From contig JAMCWD010000004.1 in NCBI GenBank assembly GCA_023475345.1, positions 1 to 64,000 of the forward strand: a DNA stretch of 64,000 nucleotides, in the 5' to 3' direction. Of this stretch, positions 26,210 through 36,068 are shown in pieces; the stretch's first letter is position 1; each line of letters begins with the position of its first letter. Origin of the DNA: Chloroflexota bacterium (GTDB lineage: Bacteria; Vulcanimicrobiota; JAMCWD01). The position numbers and the translations under genes were made by a program. The notes beneath the pieces were generated by a model. That model saw nothing but the letters and a program-made list of their open reading frames with translations. It did not search any database and was not told the origin of the DNA.

Positions 26210-28264
26210 TTATTCCGCGAAGTACGGGAAATGGAACCCCATATCGACTATCCCCGTATCGGGGGTTCCGTGCTGTGTTTCCCATGCGCCGCCGTTCAGG
26301 TTCCCCGTATAGCCGGGATCCCCGGCATCAATGCAGAGAGACGTGCCCTGCAGATGGTAATCGGCAAGCTGAAAATCGAAAAATTGGGGATCTTCCGCAA
26401 AACAACCGATCCCGTTCCATCCCCAGGTAGAAAAGTCGGCGAATCCGCCGGAGGCGGGGATGTTGTTGTTATACGCGTTGTCCGGCGTATTGACCTGGAG
26501 GTCGGTATATCCGAACATGGGCGCTGCGCCGTCCGCAGCATAGATTCCGCCTCCATTAAGGTATGCAAAATTATTGGTTATAATGCAGTTTGTAATTGCG
26601 GGATCGCTTGCGGAACAGTAAAGCCCGCCCCCTCTAAGGGCCGCGTTATTATATGCTATGGTACAATTTGTAATTGTGGAAGAGGAGTTGGTGGAAAGAT
26701 AAACCCCTGCGCCTTCGGAGCCGGAGTTTTGGTAAATCAGGCAATTGATTATAGCAGGAGCGGCGTTGTTGGAGCAAATCCCGCCGCCGTAATAAGCAGA
26801 ATTGCCGGTCAAAATACAATCTGAAATCACCGGGCCGCCCCCGTTGACATAAATTCCGCCGCCGCTGTCAGTGCCCGATACGACGCCGTTTTGTATCGTG
26901 AAGCCCGAAATCTCGGTCTGGTTGCCGGCGGATGTGAACAATACACATCGAAGCTCGTAGGTGCCGTCAATAATGGACACGTATGAAACGGGATTACGCA
27001 TGGTGAAGCCTGCGTTGTATCCGCCTCTCAGCCGGACGCCGTTCTTCATATCGATTGGGAGGGTCTCGCCGCCGCCGACGTTATAAGTGCCCTCGGCCAC
27101 TACAATGGCCGTCCCGAAAGCAGCAATGCCCATTGCCTTGGTAATAGTTTTGAATGGCAGGTTGATTGAGCCGTCATTGTCATCGCTGCCATTGTTCATA
27201 TCCACGTAAAGCGTCGGCTTGACGGTGAAGATTATTTCATTATTGCTTGCAGTCCCGTTTACAGTAACGACTACGGGGCCGGTGGCGGCGATATCGGGCA
27301 CCCTGCAGGTTATTTGAGTGTCAGACCATGACGTCGCGGGCATGGCAATTTCACCGTTGAAAGTTATGTCGCTTGTGCCCTGGGATTCGTCGAAGCCTGT
27401 GCCGTTTATGGTTACAACATCGGCCCTGTAGCCAGAAGACGGGCTTAAACCGTCAATTACAGGCCCGGTGAAATTAATAATCATGCTGTTATTCCAACTG
27501 AAAAACCAGTACCCGTACCAGGGCTGGAACACATTATTCCCGTTATCCGCCCTGAGCTGGTACCAGAAGCCGTTATTGAAATAAAAGAGCATTGCATAGC
27601 CCCAGGCGGAGCCGGGGTCTGTCTGGTAAGAGGTGGCGTTAGTGAAGTTTCTTTTCGAAGCCCCGTTGGTGATTGTTATTTTTGAAAAATCCTTCGGGTC
27701 GCGGATAGGACATGCGAAAAGGTTCCAGCCTATCCCCAGTCCAATAGATGAAGCGGTGGGAGGCGAGCCTGTCGCAGAGATGTCGGCGGCCGACTCGGCA
27801 TATTCCCAGAAACCTTTCGAGCAGTCGACGGTTTCCGGTATCGTCGGGTTTACAAGCTGGTAATCGGAGCCGTCCCACCCGTACAGGTAATAAGTGAAAC
27901 CGGTTGTCGCCGTCAGAGAATCGAACGGGAAAGACATGGTGTTCCACCCGGTGGCGAAGTTATGGTTCTGCGTATCCCTTGTAAGGCCGGCGGGGGGAGG
28001 GTCAAGCGCTTTTTCCATATCGAGCGGAGGAGGCGGTTCAACCCGCCTGCCGGATGAATCGAGAATAACCGCACCCGGCGGCAGCGGGATCCGTGGGTCG
28101 AATGTTACTTCAGGCTGCGGGTTTACCAGGCCGGGGCTGCTGGAGACGGTCCCTTTTTGATGGGTCCCGCAGCCCGAAACGATAACTGCAAGGACAATGA
28201 GAAAGACAACCATGCCAGCGAGCATGAGAATAACAGGCCGCAGGCCGTTATTACCCTTTCTCAA
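26210..28264 (-). CDS. Surface lipoprotein: paired GW-N domain, TIG domain, beta-helix
   Basis: The 684-residue protein starts at a TTG with AAGGAGG upstream. It has a signal peptide with lipobox VSGC. Residues about 105-280 form two halves, each with a GWNxxxxP(F/I) phrase and a GFWEY or YGYWFFSW end. One TIG/IPT domain (GPVIDGLSPSSGYRADVVTING) follows. The second half is a right-handed beta-helix (repeats such as GGGIYVNGGGPVISDCILTGN). It resembles surface proteins that bind or degrade polysaccharide, but no catalytic motif is visible. The N-terminal domain and TIG units are shared with the next gene. Confidence 0.8.
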   Translation of the reverse strand: MRKGNNGLRPVILMLAGMVVFLIVLAVIVSGCGTHQKGTVSSSPGLVNPQPEVTFDPRIPLPPGAVILDSSGRRVEPPPPLDMEKALDPPPAGLTRDTQNHNFATGWNTMSFPFDSLTATTGFTYYLYGWDGSDYQLVNPTIPETVDCSKGFWEYAESAADISATGSPPTASSIGLGIGWNLFACPIRDPKDFSKITITNGASKRNFTNATSYQTDPGSAWGYAMLFYFNNGFWYQLRADNGNNVFQPWYGYWFFSWNNSMIINFTGPVIDGLSPSSGYRADVVTINGTGFDESQGTSDITFNGEIAMPATSWSDTQITCRVPDIAATGPVVVTVNGTASNNEIIFTVKPTLYVDMNNGSDDNDGSINLPFKTITKAMGIAAFGTAIVVAEGTYNVGGGETLPIDMKNGVRLRGGYNAGFTMRNPVSYVSIIDGTYELRCVLFTSAGNQTEISGFTIQNGVVSGTDSGGGIYVNGGGPVISDCILTGNSAYYGGGICSNNAAPAIINCLIYQNSGSEGAGVYLSTNSSSTITNCTIAYNNAALRGGGLYCSASDPAITNCIITNNFAYLNGGGIYAADGAAPMFGYTDLQVNTPDNAYNNNIPASGGFADFSTWGWNGIGCFAEDPQFFDFQLADYHLQGTSLCIDAGDPGYTGNLNGGAWETQHGTPDTGIVDMGFHFPYFAE

Positions 28265-28316
28265 TTCAGCACCCTCCTTATGCAGTGCAGAAAAATCATA
28301 TATTCAATTTTCAGTG

Positions 28317-30305
28317 TTATTCTACGTAGAAGAATACATCGCTGTTGCTCTGGATGCCGTCAACTGTAACAATTACGGGGCCTGGTCCGGCGCCTGTCGG
28401 CACCTGGCACTCGATACGGGTCGAGCACCAGCTTGTTATCGTAGTTGCATCGATTCCGTAGAATCTGACAGTACTTGCCCCCTTCACCGCGCCGAAGCCC
28501 ATGCCGTAAATCGTTACCGGGGTGCCTATAGCGCCTGTCGAAGGATTGATGCTCCCGACGGAAGGAGGCAGCCCGGGAGGAGTCGTTACCGTGAAGCTGA
28601 AATCGTTGTTGCTCGTGCCGTCTCTTGTAATTACCGTAACCGGGCCGGTAGTTGCGCCTGAGGGAACTCTACAGACGATCTCGTTATCTACCCATGATGT
28701 GTAATTGGATGCTGAAGCCCCGTTAAATTTAACAACGCTGGTTCCCTGGACGGCGCCGAAATATGCGCCTGTTATCGTTACGGAAGTATCGGCAGGCCCC
28801 GATGTCGGGGTGAGACTTGTAATCTGGGGAAGCAGTGAGAACAGTACGCCGTTGCTTGTCCCGAATGAAGTTGTAATCATTACCGGGCCTGTTAGTGCAA
28901 AATCAGGCACTAAGCATTCAATCTGCGTGTCCGACCAGACAGTCGCACATGCTTCGACGCCGGAATTAAATTTCAACAGGCTCGTCCCCTGGAATTCTCC
29001 GAAGTTGAAACCGTTTATGGTTACCGTATCCCCGACGAAGCCTGCAACGGGAATGATATTGACAATATGAGGAGTTATACCGAAGAAGAAATCGTTGCTC
29101 TTGCCGGTGGGTGCATACACCGTAACAGGCCCTGTTACAGCGCCGAACGGAACTGCACAGACGATCTGGGTGGTGGTCCATGTAGTGACTGAAGGCGATG
29201 CCGTCCCGCTGAACTCAACCGAGCCTGTATCCTGGATAGGTCCGAAGTTTATACCGTTTATGGTTACTGCCGAGTCAAACGGGCCAAAGGGTGGGTTGAT
29301 ATCGTTTATATAAGGAGTCGGGTCAACAGTAAATATGATATTGTTATTGCTCGTGCCCTGAGTTGTAGTTACAACAACAGGCCCTGTTACGGGAGCCAGG
29401 GGCACCTGGCAGACTATCTGCGTATCTGACCATGAGGCTATTGAAGGCGAATTGGTGAAACCCTCCCCGCTGGAAAAACCAACGAGGCTTGTCCCCCGGG
29501 TATCGCCGAAATTATGGCCGAGTACCGTAACATTGGATAAAGGACGTGCGGTCGAAGGATCAATTGCATCGACAATCGGATTTCCGAAATTTAAGGTCAT
29601 ATCGTCATGCCAACTGAAAATCCAGTAACCGTACCACGGCTGAAAAGAATTTACACCGACATCGCATCTATACTGCTGCCAGCATCCGTTTACAAAAGTA
29701 AATATCATAGCATAGGCGAAGTGTGTTCCGGGAGAGTCCTGGTACGAAGTCGCATCGGCCAGTCTCCTGGTTTCGCCGTTATACGTGAGCGAAATTTTTG
29801 CAAACGCCCCCGGGTTTCTAAACGGATAGGCGAAAAAGTTCCACCCGGCATGCAGGGGGATTTTTTCAATGCTCTCGTTATAAGTTCCGGTTCCGGAAAC
29901 ATCCGCGCCCACGTCGGAATAAGTCCAGAAGCCGTCCGTACAATTTATTGCCCCGACATCGGTCGGGTCTATAAGCTGGTAAGTCGTACCGTTCCATTTA
30001 TAAAGGTAATATGTGAATCCGCCCGTTGACGTCAGTGAATCGAACGGGAACGACATACAATTCCACCCCGGGTCGAAAGTATGATTTTCCGTATCTCCAA
30101 CCCTCGCGGAGGGCGGCACGTATTTTCCCAGAGGCACCGCCGCCGGTGGAATCGGAGGGGACGGCGTAAATACCACTTCATTGTCAGCCTGTTGTATTAA
30201 GGCTGTTCCCGAGCCGCCCGCCCCGCCGCCACAACCGGGAAGCAAAGCAAGGCTTAGAGCCATGACTATAAAAACACTTACCCAGGCCAGTTTCCGCTTG
30301 TTCAT
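28317..30305 (-). CDS. Surface lipoprotein: paired GW-N domain followed by five TIG domains
   Basis: I place the start at 30305, since GGGAGGG precedes that ATG and the signal peptide MNKRKLAWVSVFIVMALSLA with lipobox LLPGC follows. The 662-residue protein has the same two-part GWN/FxPF domain as the preceding gene (WNCMSFPFDSL, GWNFFAYPFRNP, YGYWIFSWHDD). Five TIG/IPT repeats follow, each about 85 residues (for example PPFGPFDSAVTINGINFG, PTSGPADTSVTITGAYFG). TIG domains are Ig-like and common in surface adhesins. There is no anchor apart from the lipid. Confidence 0.82.
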   Translation of the reverse strand: MNKRKLAWVSVFIVMALSLALLPGCGGGAGGSGTALIQQADNEVVFTPSPPIPPAAVPLGKYVPPSARVGDTENHTFDPGWNCMSFPFDSLTSTGGFTYYLYKWNGTTYQLIDPTDVGAINCTDGFWTYSDVGADVSGTGTYNESIEKIPLHAGWNFFAYPFRNPGAFAKISLTYNGETRRLADATSYQDSPGTHFAYAMIFTFVNGCWQQYRCDVGVNSFQPWYGYWIFSWHDDMTLNFGNPIVDAIDPSTARPLSNVTVLGHNFGDTRGTSLVGFSSGEGFTNSPSIASWSDTQIVCQVPLAPVTGPVVVTTTQGTSNNNIIFTVDPTPYINDINPPFGPFDSAVTINGINFGPIQDTGSVEFSGTASPSVTTWTTTQIVCAVPFGAVTGPVTVYAPTGKSNDFFFGITPHIVNIIPVAGFVGDTVTINGFNFGEFQGTSLLKFNSGVEACATVWSDTQIECLVPDFALTGPVMITTSFGTSNGVLFSLLPQITSLTPTSGPADTSVTITGAYFGAVQGTSVVKFNGASASNYTSWVDNEIVCRVPSGATTGPVTVITRDGTSNNDFSFTVTTPPGLPPSVGSINPSTGAIGTPVTIYGMGFGAVKGASTVRFYGIDATTITSWCSTRIECQVPTGAGPGPVIVTVDGIQSNSDVFFYVE

Positions 30306-30379
30306 TTTTTTACCCTCCCTGATCATCCTTGAATTTTATCTTAATTTATATTTTGGCGAATATGCGCCTTCGTGACTGA

Positions 30380-32824
30380 TTAGGGCTCTTCATATATGAA
30401 GTCTTTATCCTCATTGCTACGTATTCCATCGACGGTTACCGTTACAGGCCCGGTAGAACCGCCATCAGGAGCAACGCAAACAATCTGATTGTCAACCCAA
30501 CTATTTATCGCTGCAGCGATGCCGTTAAACTCCACGGTGTCCTGGGAATTTCCGAAGTTCAAGCCGTAAATCGTTACGATGGTTCCGGCAGGGCCGCTTG
30601 AAGGTGAAATGTTTCCCACGGAAGGCGGGAATTCCGGCGGGCCTGTAACTGTGAATGTTTTATCGTTATTGCTCGATCCGTCATTAGTCGTCAAAACCAC
30701 CGGCCCTGTCGATGCGGAAGGCGGGACTGCACACATCACACAGGTATCGGTCCATGAAAGATAAGAAGCGGCATTTACACCGTTGAAAGAAACTGTGCTT
30801 GTTCCCCTTGCAAAACCGAAGGCGGTTCCGGTAACTGTAACATTTGTGTCTGCAGGCCCCGATCCGGGCGACACGTTCAATATGTGGGGAATCACGGTAT
30901 ATGTCTTGTCGTTATTGCTCTGCCCGTATTGTGTAATGACTACCACTGGGCCGGATATCGCCCCGTCGGGGACCTGGCATGTGATCAGGCAGTCATTCCA
31001 GTATGTGATTATCGCATAAGCGCCGCCGTTGAACATTAAGACGCCGTCTCCCTGTGAAGCGCCGAAATTCGACCCGGTGATCGTCGTGTTACTTCCGATG
31101 TAGCCGGAGTCCGGCCCTATGCTCGTTATTGCAGGAGTTACGCCGAAAATTACGTCGTCGTTGCTTGTTCCCTGTGTTGTAGTTACGACTACCGGCCCGG
31201 GCGACGCCGATGCGGGAACCTGGCATATTATCGAAGTGTCGCTCCACGATGATGCAAGAGATGCATCGACGCCGTTGAAACTTACAACACTTGCTCCCTG
31301 TGTCGGTCCGAAATTAACGCCGTTTATAGTTACGGTTGACAGTACGGGACCGCATGGCGGGTTCACGCTGAATATGTAAGGCGTTTCGTCAACTGTAAAT
31401 ATTACATCCGTATTGCTTGGGCCGGTGCTCGTAGTAACGACTACCGGGCCTGTCGCCGCTCCGACGGGAACCCGGCAGATTATCTGCTGATAATTCCATG
31501 AGATGACATTTGCGGCTGTGACTTCGGTCCCGTTGAATGAGAGACTGTTCCCGGTATGCGAGTAGCCGAAATAATCTCCACTGACGGTAACAACGGTCAG
31601 GGGTCTTCCGGAACCGGGGGAGACTGATTCCACCAGCGGGTCTTTGGCGGCGGAAGGATAAAGGATAATAGCCTGCATCCCCGTGGGTATGACCGCCCGG
31701 CCGACTTGTGCATACGGGTCAACCGTCCTGCTGTAAGGGTCTATGTTTATTTGATCCGCCGGGAAGGCCCATACGGCTATTATGATATCTTCAGTGCCGT
31801 CAGGGAAGGTATTTGCCGGAATTGTTGCGCCGGTATTGCTTGAAAGCGAGCTTATGAATTTATTCAAAAGGTTGGGACATGCAAAATTCATGTCGCGGGT
31901 GTCCACGGATGACCAGTAGTGAGTATATATGGGGTTTCCCGATGATGATTCCTGCAGGCGGTATGCTTCGCATAAATATTTGTAAGATCCCCCGAGCGGC
32001 TGCCATGTAACGGCTATGTCCGAGTCAAGAGGCGGCTCGGACTGAGACGAAGGGCTCGATATCTGAGGAGCCTGGGGGTACCCGGCATCGGATGTAACGA
32101 CCTTGCTGAGCGTTCCGGTATTGTCCTGGAAAGTATAATCGCCCGGTACTGAAGCGGAGCTTAATGACGCCCTGGCTTCAAAATAAGAACCGGTGCCCCT
32201 GCCTCCCAGCACCGCCCCGGTTTGAGAAGACGGGGGATAGCCGTATGAATAATTCTGAACATATATCGAGCCGCCGGGACCGAGATCCCCCATGGAATAT
32301 CTTGCGCCGTCGGGTGTCTGCACGCTCAGCGAGCCTGACCACCTGTTCATCGATACCATGTTCATGGCCACATCCAGTTCTTCTACAGGCGTCTGGGCGG
32401 TCAGCCATTGTGAGCGAACCGGGTGAACTATAAGCCAGTAGGCGTTTTCATTGTTAACGGTTATCGTAACTTTCGGGTTGTTCCCGGCGATTACATTTAC
32501 GACGCTGCTCCCGTAACCTATTTGATTGTTATTTTCATCGAACTGTTCGATTTTTACGAGTTTGTTTCCCAGCGGGACATTTTCAATGGTTACGCTTGTA
32601 TTGGGAGGAATGATCCTGACCGATGGAACTACAGGCTGCAGGGTTACGGGATCGGCAATGACAACTTCATAATAAGCCGCAGGAGAGTAAGATTTTCCGG
32701 ATGGCATATCGATTAAAAGAGTCCCTGTCCCGGCGGAAGCGCCGGAGCCTCCCCCCGAGCCACAGCCGCTTAAAATAACAAGCAGGAAGAAGATGAATAT
32801 AAGTAACGACCGGCACCTTCTCAA
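30380..32824 (-). CDS. Surface lipoprotein with five or more TIG domains
   Basis: The 814-residue protein starts at a TTG preceded by GGGAGGG and has a short signal peptide with lipobox ILSGC. The N-terminal 400 residues are unlike those of the two neighbours and include Ig-like and beta-rich segments (GTGTLLIDMPSGKSYSPAAY, PPNTSVTIENVPLGN). The C-terminal half is at least five TIG/IPT repeats. It is a third member of a local family, lying just upstream of the two others and downstream of the pseudopilin genes, all on the minus strand. Confidence 0.8.
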   Translation of the reverse strand: MRRCRSLLIFIFFLLVILSGCGSGGGSGASAGTGTLLIDMPSGKSYSPAAYYEVVIADPVTLQPVVPSVRIIPPNTSVTIENVPLGNKLVKIEQFDENNNQIGYGSSVVNVIAGNNPKVTITVNNENAYWLIVHPVRSQWLTAQTPVEELDVAMNMVSMNRWSGSLSVQTPDGARYSMGDLGPGGSIYVQNYSYGYPPSSQTGAVLGGRGTGSYFEARASLSSASVPGDYTFQDNTGTLSKVVTSDAGYPQAPQISSPSSQSEPPLDSDIAVTWQPLGGSYKYLCEAYRLQESSSGNPIYTHYWSSVDTRDMNFACPNLLNKFISSLSSNTGATIPANTFPDGTEDIIIAVWAFPADQINIDPYSRTVDPYAQVGRAVIPTGMQAIILYPSAAKDPLVESVSPGSGRPLTVVTVSGDYFGYSHTGNSLSFNGTEVTAANVISWNYQQIICRVPVGAATGPVVVTTSTGPSNTDVIFTVDETPYIFSVNPPCGPVLSTVTINGVNFGPTQGASVVSFNGVDASLASSWSDTSIICQVPASASPGPVVVTTTQGTSNDDVIFGVTPAITSIGPDSGYIGSNTTITGSNFGASQGDGVLMFNGGAYAIITYWNDCLITCQVPDGAISGPVVVITQYGQSNNDKTYTVIPHILNVSPGSGPADTNVTVTGTAFGFARGTSTVSFNGVNAASYLSWTDTCVMCAVPPSASTGPVVLTTNDGSSNNDKTFTVTGPPEFPPSVGNISPSSGPAGTIVTIYGLNFGNSQDTVEFNGIAAAINSWVDNQIVCVAPDGGSTGPVTVTVDGIRSNEDKDFIYEEP

Positions 32825-32958
32825 AATTTCCCTCCCTCAACCACCTGAATCTAACTGAAGGCAAAAATATTTTTCTATAAGTCCGGGATTTTCCCTTTTA
32901 AATTTTTTCAGTTCTTCATTTTTTTAAATATTTTATTTAACATGGAAGAAAAAATGCA

Positions 32959-33336
32959 TTACTGGGCAATAACATTTGAAAGCGTGACGGACCTCACCCT
33001 GTCCCATACCTTCACGGTAACCTGGTCCAGCTTCGTTGTAGTTGTGCCGTAAGGTTTTACAGTTATCTGGAAATTGCAATCGGAGTATCCCTTGTCGGAA
33101 AAATTTCCTGTTTTTGCAATAGTCTTATCGGTAATATATTCCTCCATCTTGCTCTGTGTAAGCTGGACAAGCAGTATCTTCCTGTTTGCCTGCTTCAGCG
33201 CATCCATGCCTCTCGTAAAGAGCAGGAAAACAAACATCAGGGCCATGGAAAGAAGAATGATCGCCACGATCACTTCTATCAGCGTCATGCCCTTTGATTT
33301 ATTTTTTATTTTTCGTCTTTGTGTTTCTCGTACCAT
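32959..33336 (-). CDS. Type II/IV pseudopilin, PilV/GspI-like
   Basis: The 125-residue protein has the class III prepilin signal KSKG|MTLIEVIVAIILLSMAL, with cleavage expected after the Gly and Glu at position 5 of the mature protein. The C-terminal globular part is short. It is the last gene of a four-gene pseudopilin operon and overlaps the preceding gene by 31 bases. Confidence 0.82.
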   Translation of the reverse strand: MVRETQRRKIKNKSKGMTLIEVIVAIILLSMALMFVFLLFTRGMDALKQANRKILLVQLTQSKMEEYITDKTIAKTGNFSDKGYSDCNFQITVKPYGTTTTKLDQVTVKVWDRVRSVTLSNVIAQ

Positions 33337-33842
33337 TTGTAGATGTATGCCTCATTGGTGGTTACGCTTACAAGCACCTGGAAACAGATCGTCCTGGTAG
33401 CCATGATCGACCCGTTGGGATTTGCCAGGAACCCCTGGGATTCCATGTATAAAAGGTAAACCTGGTTGGGGAAAATATCCGGGTTCGTCGTCATGTCGGT
33501 GCTCAGCCGCAGGACGTACAGCGTCTCATAGTTACCCATGTTTACGCGGCCCATGGTTCCCGAGCCCCAGTATGAACTCTGGAAAAAGTCGTATTTGCTC
33601 GTATTCAAGCCGTCCTTTATCAAAGCCAGGGCGTATTGAGTGCCGGCATCTGCAGTATAAAGTGATGCCAGGCCATACTCTTTCTCTCCGGCCATCTTGT
33701 ATTGAATCCCCACGGTATCGGTGAATGAAATCCCCATTACTAAAAGCAAAAACAAAAGGCACATTACCAGGGGTATTATCACGCCCCTTTGCCTGTTTCT
33801 CTTAATAAGGTCCTTGTTACGGAGCCGTCGTGATCTGTACAT
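33306..33842 (-). CDS. PilX-like minor pilin
   Basis: The 178-residue protein has an N-terminal basic stretch followed by QRGVIIPLVMCLLFLLLVMGISFT, the pattern of PilX-type minor pilins, which often lack the Phe and the Glu-5 of major pilins. The body (YTADAGTQYALALIKDG) also fits the PilX N-terminal family. It overlaps the genes on both sides. The start at 33842 has only a weak GGGA site. Confidence 0.7.
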   Translation of the reverse strand: MYRSRRLRNKDLIKRNRQRGVIIPLVMCLLFLLLVMGISFTDTVGIQYKMAGEKEYGLASLYTADAGTQYALALIKDGLNTSKYDFFQSSYWGSGTMGRVNMGNYETLYVLRLSTDMTTNPDIFPNQVYLLYMESQGFLANPNGSIMATRTICFQVLVSVTTNEAYIYKWYEKHKDEK

Positions 33843-34353
33843 TTGTTTTTGATCCCTGTCCTACTTTTATATACCTTTTAGCGCCGTCACAATTGACGGT
33901 TATAGTGCCTGTCCAGTCATAACTCGGGTCAGCCAGGAAATAAATCCTGTCGCTGCGGTGCCCCGAATCGGGCGTAACGGTAAAAGTTACCTGCATGCCC
34001 AGTTGTTCGCCGGGATTTACCGCCTTCCTCACCGAATTTGAGTTCAGTATTCTTGTAAGGGGATCGATTTCGTAAGTTGCATAAGTATCGCTTGTGGAAA
34101 AAATAATGCCGACAGAAGAGCCTGCCCCTACCAGATCTCCCGACACGTAATTGGCATCCATCGTTACGGCCCTTTCCATCATGTACCTGATGTCCTGGGC
34201 CAGCATTTCCGCCGCGCGAAGCGCCGCTTGGTTCTTCCTGTTCTTGGAGAAATACGCAGCCGTAAGGCCGGTCAGTATCGCAATAATCGCTACTACGACC
34301 AGGATCTCCATCAGGGTAAACCCTTTTTGTTTTTTGTTTTCAATCTTGTTCAT
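33817..34353 (-). CDS. Pseudopilin, GspH/FimT-like
   Basis: The 178-residue protein carries a textbook class III signal KQKG|FTLMEILVVVAIIAILTG. The globular part contains segments AALRAAEMLAQDIRYMMERAV and DRIYFLADPSYDWTGTITV, consistent with the GspH/FimT fold of minor pilins. Its ATG overlaps the stop of the GspF-like gene (four bases). Confidence 0.85.
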   Translation of the reverse strand: MNKIENKKQKGFTLMEILVVVAIIAILTGLTAAYFSKNRKNQAALRAAEMLAQDIRYMMERAVTMDANYVSGDLVGAGSSVGIIFSTSDTYATYEIDPLTRILNSNSVRKAVNPGEQLGMQVTFTVTPDSGHRSDRIYFLADPSYDWTGTITVNCDGAKRYIKVGQGSKTNVQITTAP

Positions 34354-35561
34354 AATAACATAATCATCTGGTATAAAGGCATAAATACCGCCAGCATTAT
34401 AAAGCCCACTACAAATGCAAGGAAGACAATTGTTGCGGGCTCAAGCAGCTTCCATAACGAATCCGCCGAATACACCGCATCCATTTCCAGTATCTCGGCC
34501 AGCTTCTCAAGAAGCAATTTGAGTTCCCCCGATTCCTCCCCTACGGCTATCATGTCCGGCACAGCGCTGGGGATAAAGCTGAATTCCCTGAGCCGGCTGG
34601 ACATTTCAAGCCCTGATTTCATCCCCTTGGTACAGTATGCTATAGCTTCTCTCATTAAGGAATCGTCGAAAATCTCCGATATAATTATAAGACATTCCGC
34701 AAGAGGTATTCCTGCTGAATATAGCGTTGCAAGCGTTGCGCAAAAGCGCGACATGGTGGTTTTAAGAATAACATTTCCTATCAAAGGCAGCTTTATTCTC
34801 AATTTATCCCTTGCAAGCCGTCCCTGCGGCGTCCTTATATAATTGATAGCGACAAAAATAATTATAAGCACTATTACCGCTACTATCAACATCTTTGCCG
34901 GGCTGGTGAAAATCTGGGTGAAGCCTATGAGGATTTTCGTAATCAGGGGCAGTTCGATATGCATTTTCTCGTAAATGCTCATGAAATTGGGAACGAAAAA
35001 TAATGTCATTGCAAAGACCGCTGCAAGCGATACTATTATTACGAATATCGGGTAAGTCAGGGCGGACTGGAGGCGTTTTTTATTCCTGTATTCGCTTTCC
35101 TGGAGGTCCGCAAGCATGTCCAGCATCTCCGGCAGCATGCCTGAACCTTCCCCGGCTTTTGTCATCGCAATCGTAAGAGGATTGAATATCCTGGGATGTT
35201 TGCTCAATGCGTGATGGAAAGTAACCCCTCTTGAAACATCTATCGCCGTCGTGCTCAGCGCGTTGTGCAGGAACTGGTTCGTTATGTGCTTCGCTATGGT
35301 ATTTAATGCGCGGTCCAGCCCCACCCCCACGCGGATCATCGTTGCAAGCTGACGGTTTACTATCGCAAGACTCTGCTCATCTACAAAATGTATATAATCA
35401 GGAATCGATATTTCTATAGATTTTTTAGGCTCAAGACGCAGCAGGGTCAGGTCAGTATCCCTTAGAATCTTTTCCTTCGCGATCTCAAGTGTGTCTGCTG
35501 TTATTTCCGACTTTATATGACGCCCTTTTGAATCTAATGCCTGATAACTGAATTTGGGCAT
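34350..35561 (-). CDS. Type II secretion/type IV pilus inner-membrane protein, GspF/PilC-like
   Basis: The 403-residue protein has the two GspF domain repeats, three main membrane helices and family phrases such as LATMIRVGVGLDRALN, AGEGSGMLPEMLDMLADLQE, and later ATLYSAGIPLAECL and VGEESGELKLLLEKLAEI. It forms the platform on which the ATPase acts. It is the first gene of the four-gene operon. No GspE/PilB ATPase, secretin or prepilin peptidase is in the window, so those would have to be elsewhere. Confidence 0.92.
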   Translation of the reverse strand: MPKFSYQALDSKGRHIKSEITADTLEIAKEKILRDTDLTLLRLEPKKSIEISIPDYIHFVDEQSLAIVNRQLATMIRVGVGLDRALNTIAKHITNQFLHNALSTTAIDVSRGVTFHHALSKHPRIFNPLTIAMTKAGEGSGMLPEMLDMLADLQESEYRNKKRLQSALTYPIFVIIVSLAAVFAMTLFFVPNFMSIYEKMHIELPLITKILIGFTQIFTSPAKMLIVAVIVLIIIFVAINYIRTPQGRLARDKLRIKLPLIGNVILKTTMSRFCATLATLYSAGIPLAECLIIISEIFDDSLMREAIAYCTKGMKSGLEMSSRLREFSFIPSAVPDMIAVGEESGELKLLLEKLAEILEMDAVYSADSLWKLLEPATIVFLAFVVGFIMLAVFMPLYQMIMLL

Positions 35562-35753
35562 ATTCCCGCGCTGAGAGCCTCCCCCTGAATAATGGTGATT
35601 ATTATACCGGTCTCATCCGAATATAAACAGGTACCTTTTCTTCTCAGCCGAGGATGTTCCTTCGTCAGGAATAAAATAATTTAATGCCGGATCTTGTAAG
35701 GAAAAGAGTTTTCCCCCGCCCGGAACAATGTTGTAGTTTTTACCCGGCTCTTT

Positions 35754-36068
35754 TCAGCTTAATGCCCCGCTCAAGCTGTATTCGTTATTCTGGATCGCTT
35801 CCACATGGGCGTCATAATATACCCGCGTTATCCGTGGAGAAAGAACCAGCGAAGACAATGCTTTCGACGGCAGATCGGCGGAAAAAGCATTGATGATATA
35901 AAGGTCGTCCTTGACCTTCCCGCCAAGAGATTGAACTACCTGGCGATCTTCGTCCTTCAATCCGTCAAGCGTCTGGATTATCAGGGGAAGCACCTGGTCA
36001 TCCTCGTTTTCTACCAGGCTCTGCAGTATCGGGTCGAGTTTTTGCTTGATAAGTTCTGTGTCTTCCAT
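35754..36068 (-). CDS. Stand-alone protease propeptide (I9)-like protein
   Basis: The 104-residue protein has the pattern of a subtilase prodomain. An acidic N-terminal half is followed by VQSLGGKVKDDLYIINAFSA and LPSKALSSLVLSPRITRVYYDA, matching the usual inhibitor I9 core (GGKV...yxIINgFSAxLp...L...pxVxxVexD). It has no signal peptide and no protease attached. Stand-alone I9 inhibitors are known from fungi. A GGAGG site precedes the ATG. A subtilase lies 24 kb away (59553-60884). A functional link is a hypothesis only. Confidence 0.65.
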   Translation of the reverse strand: MEDTELIKQKLDPILQSLVENEDDQVLPLIIQTLDGLKDEDRQVVQSLGGKVKDDLYIINAFSADLPSKALSSLVLSPRITRVYYDAHVEAIQNNEYSLSGALS

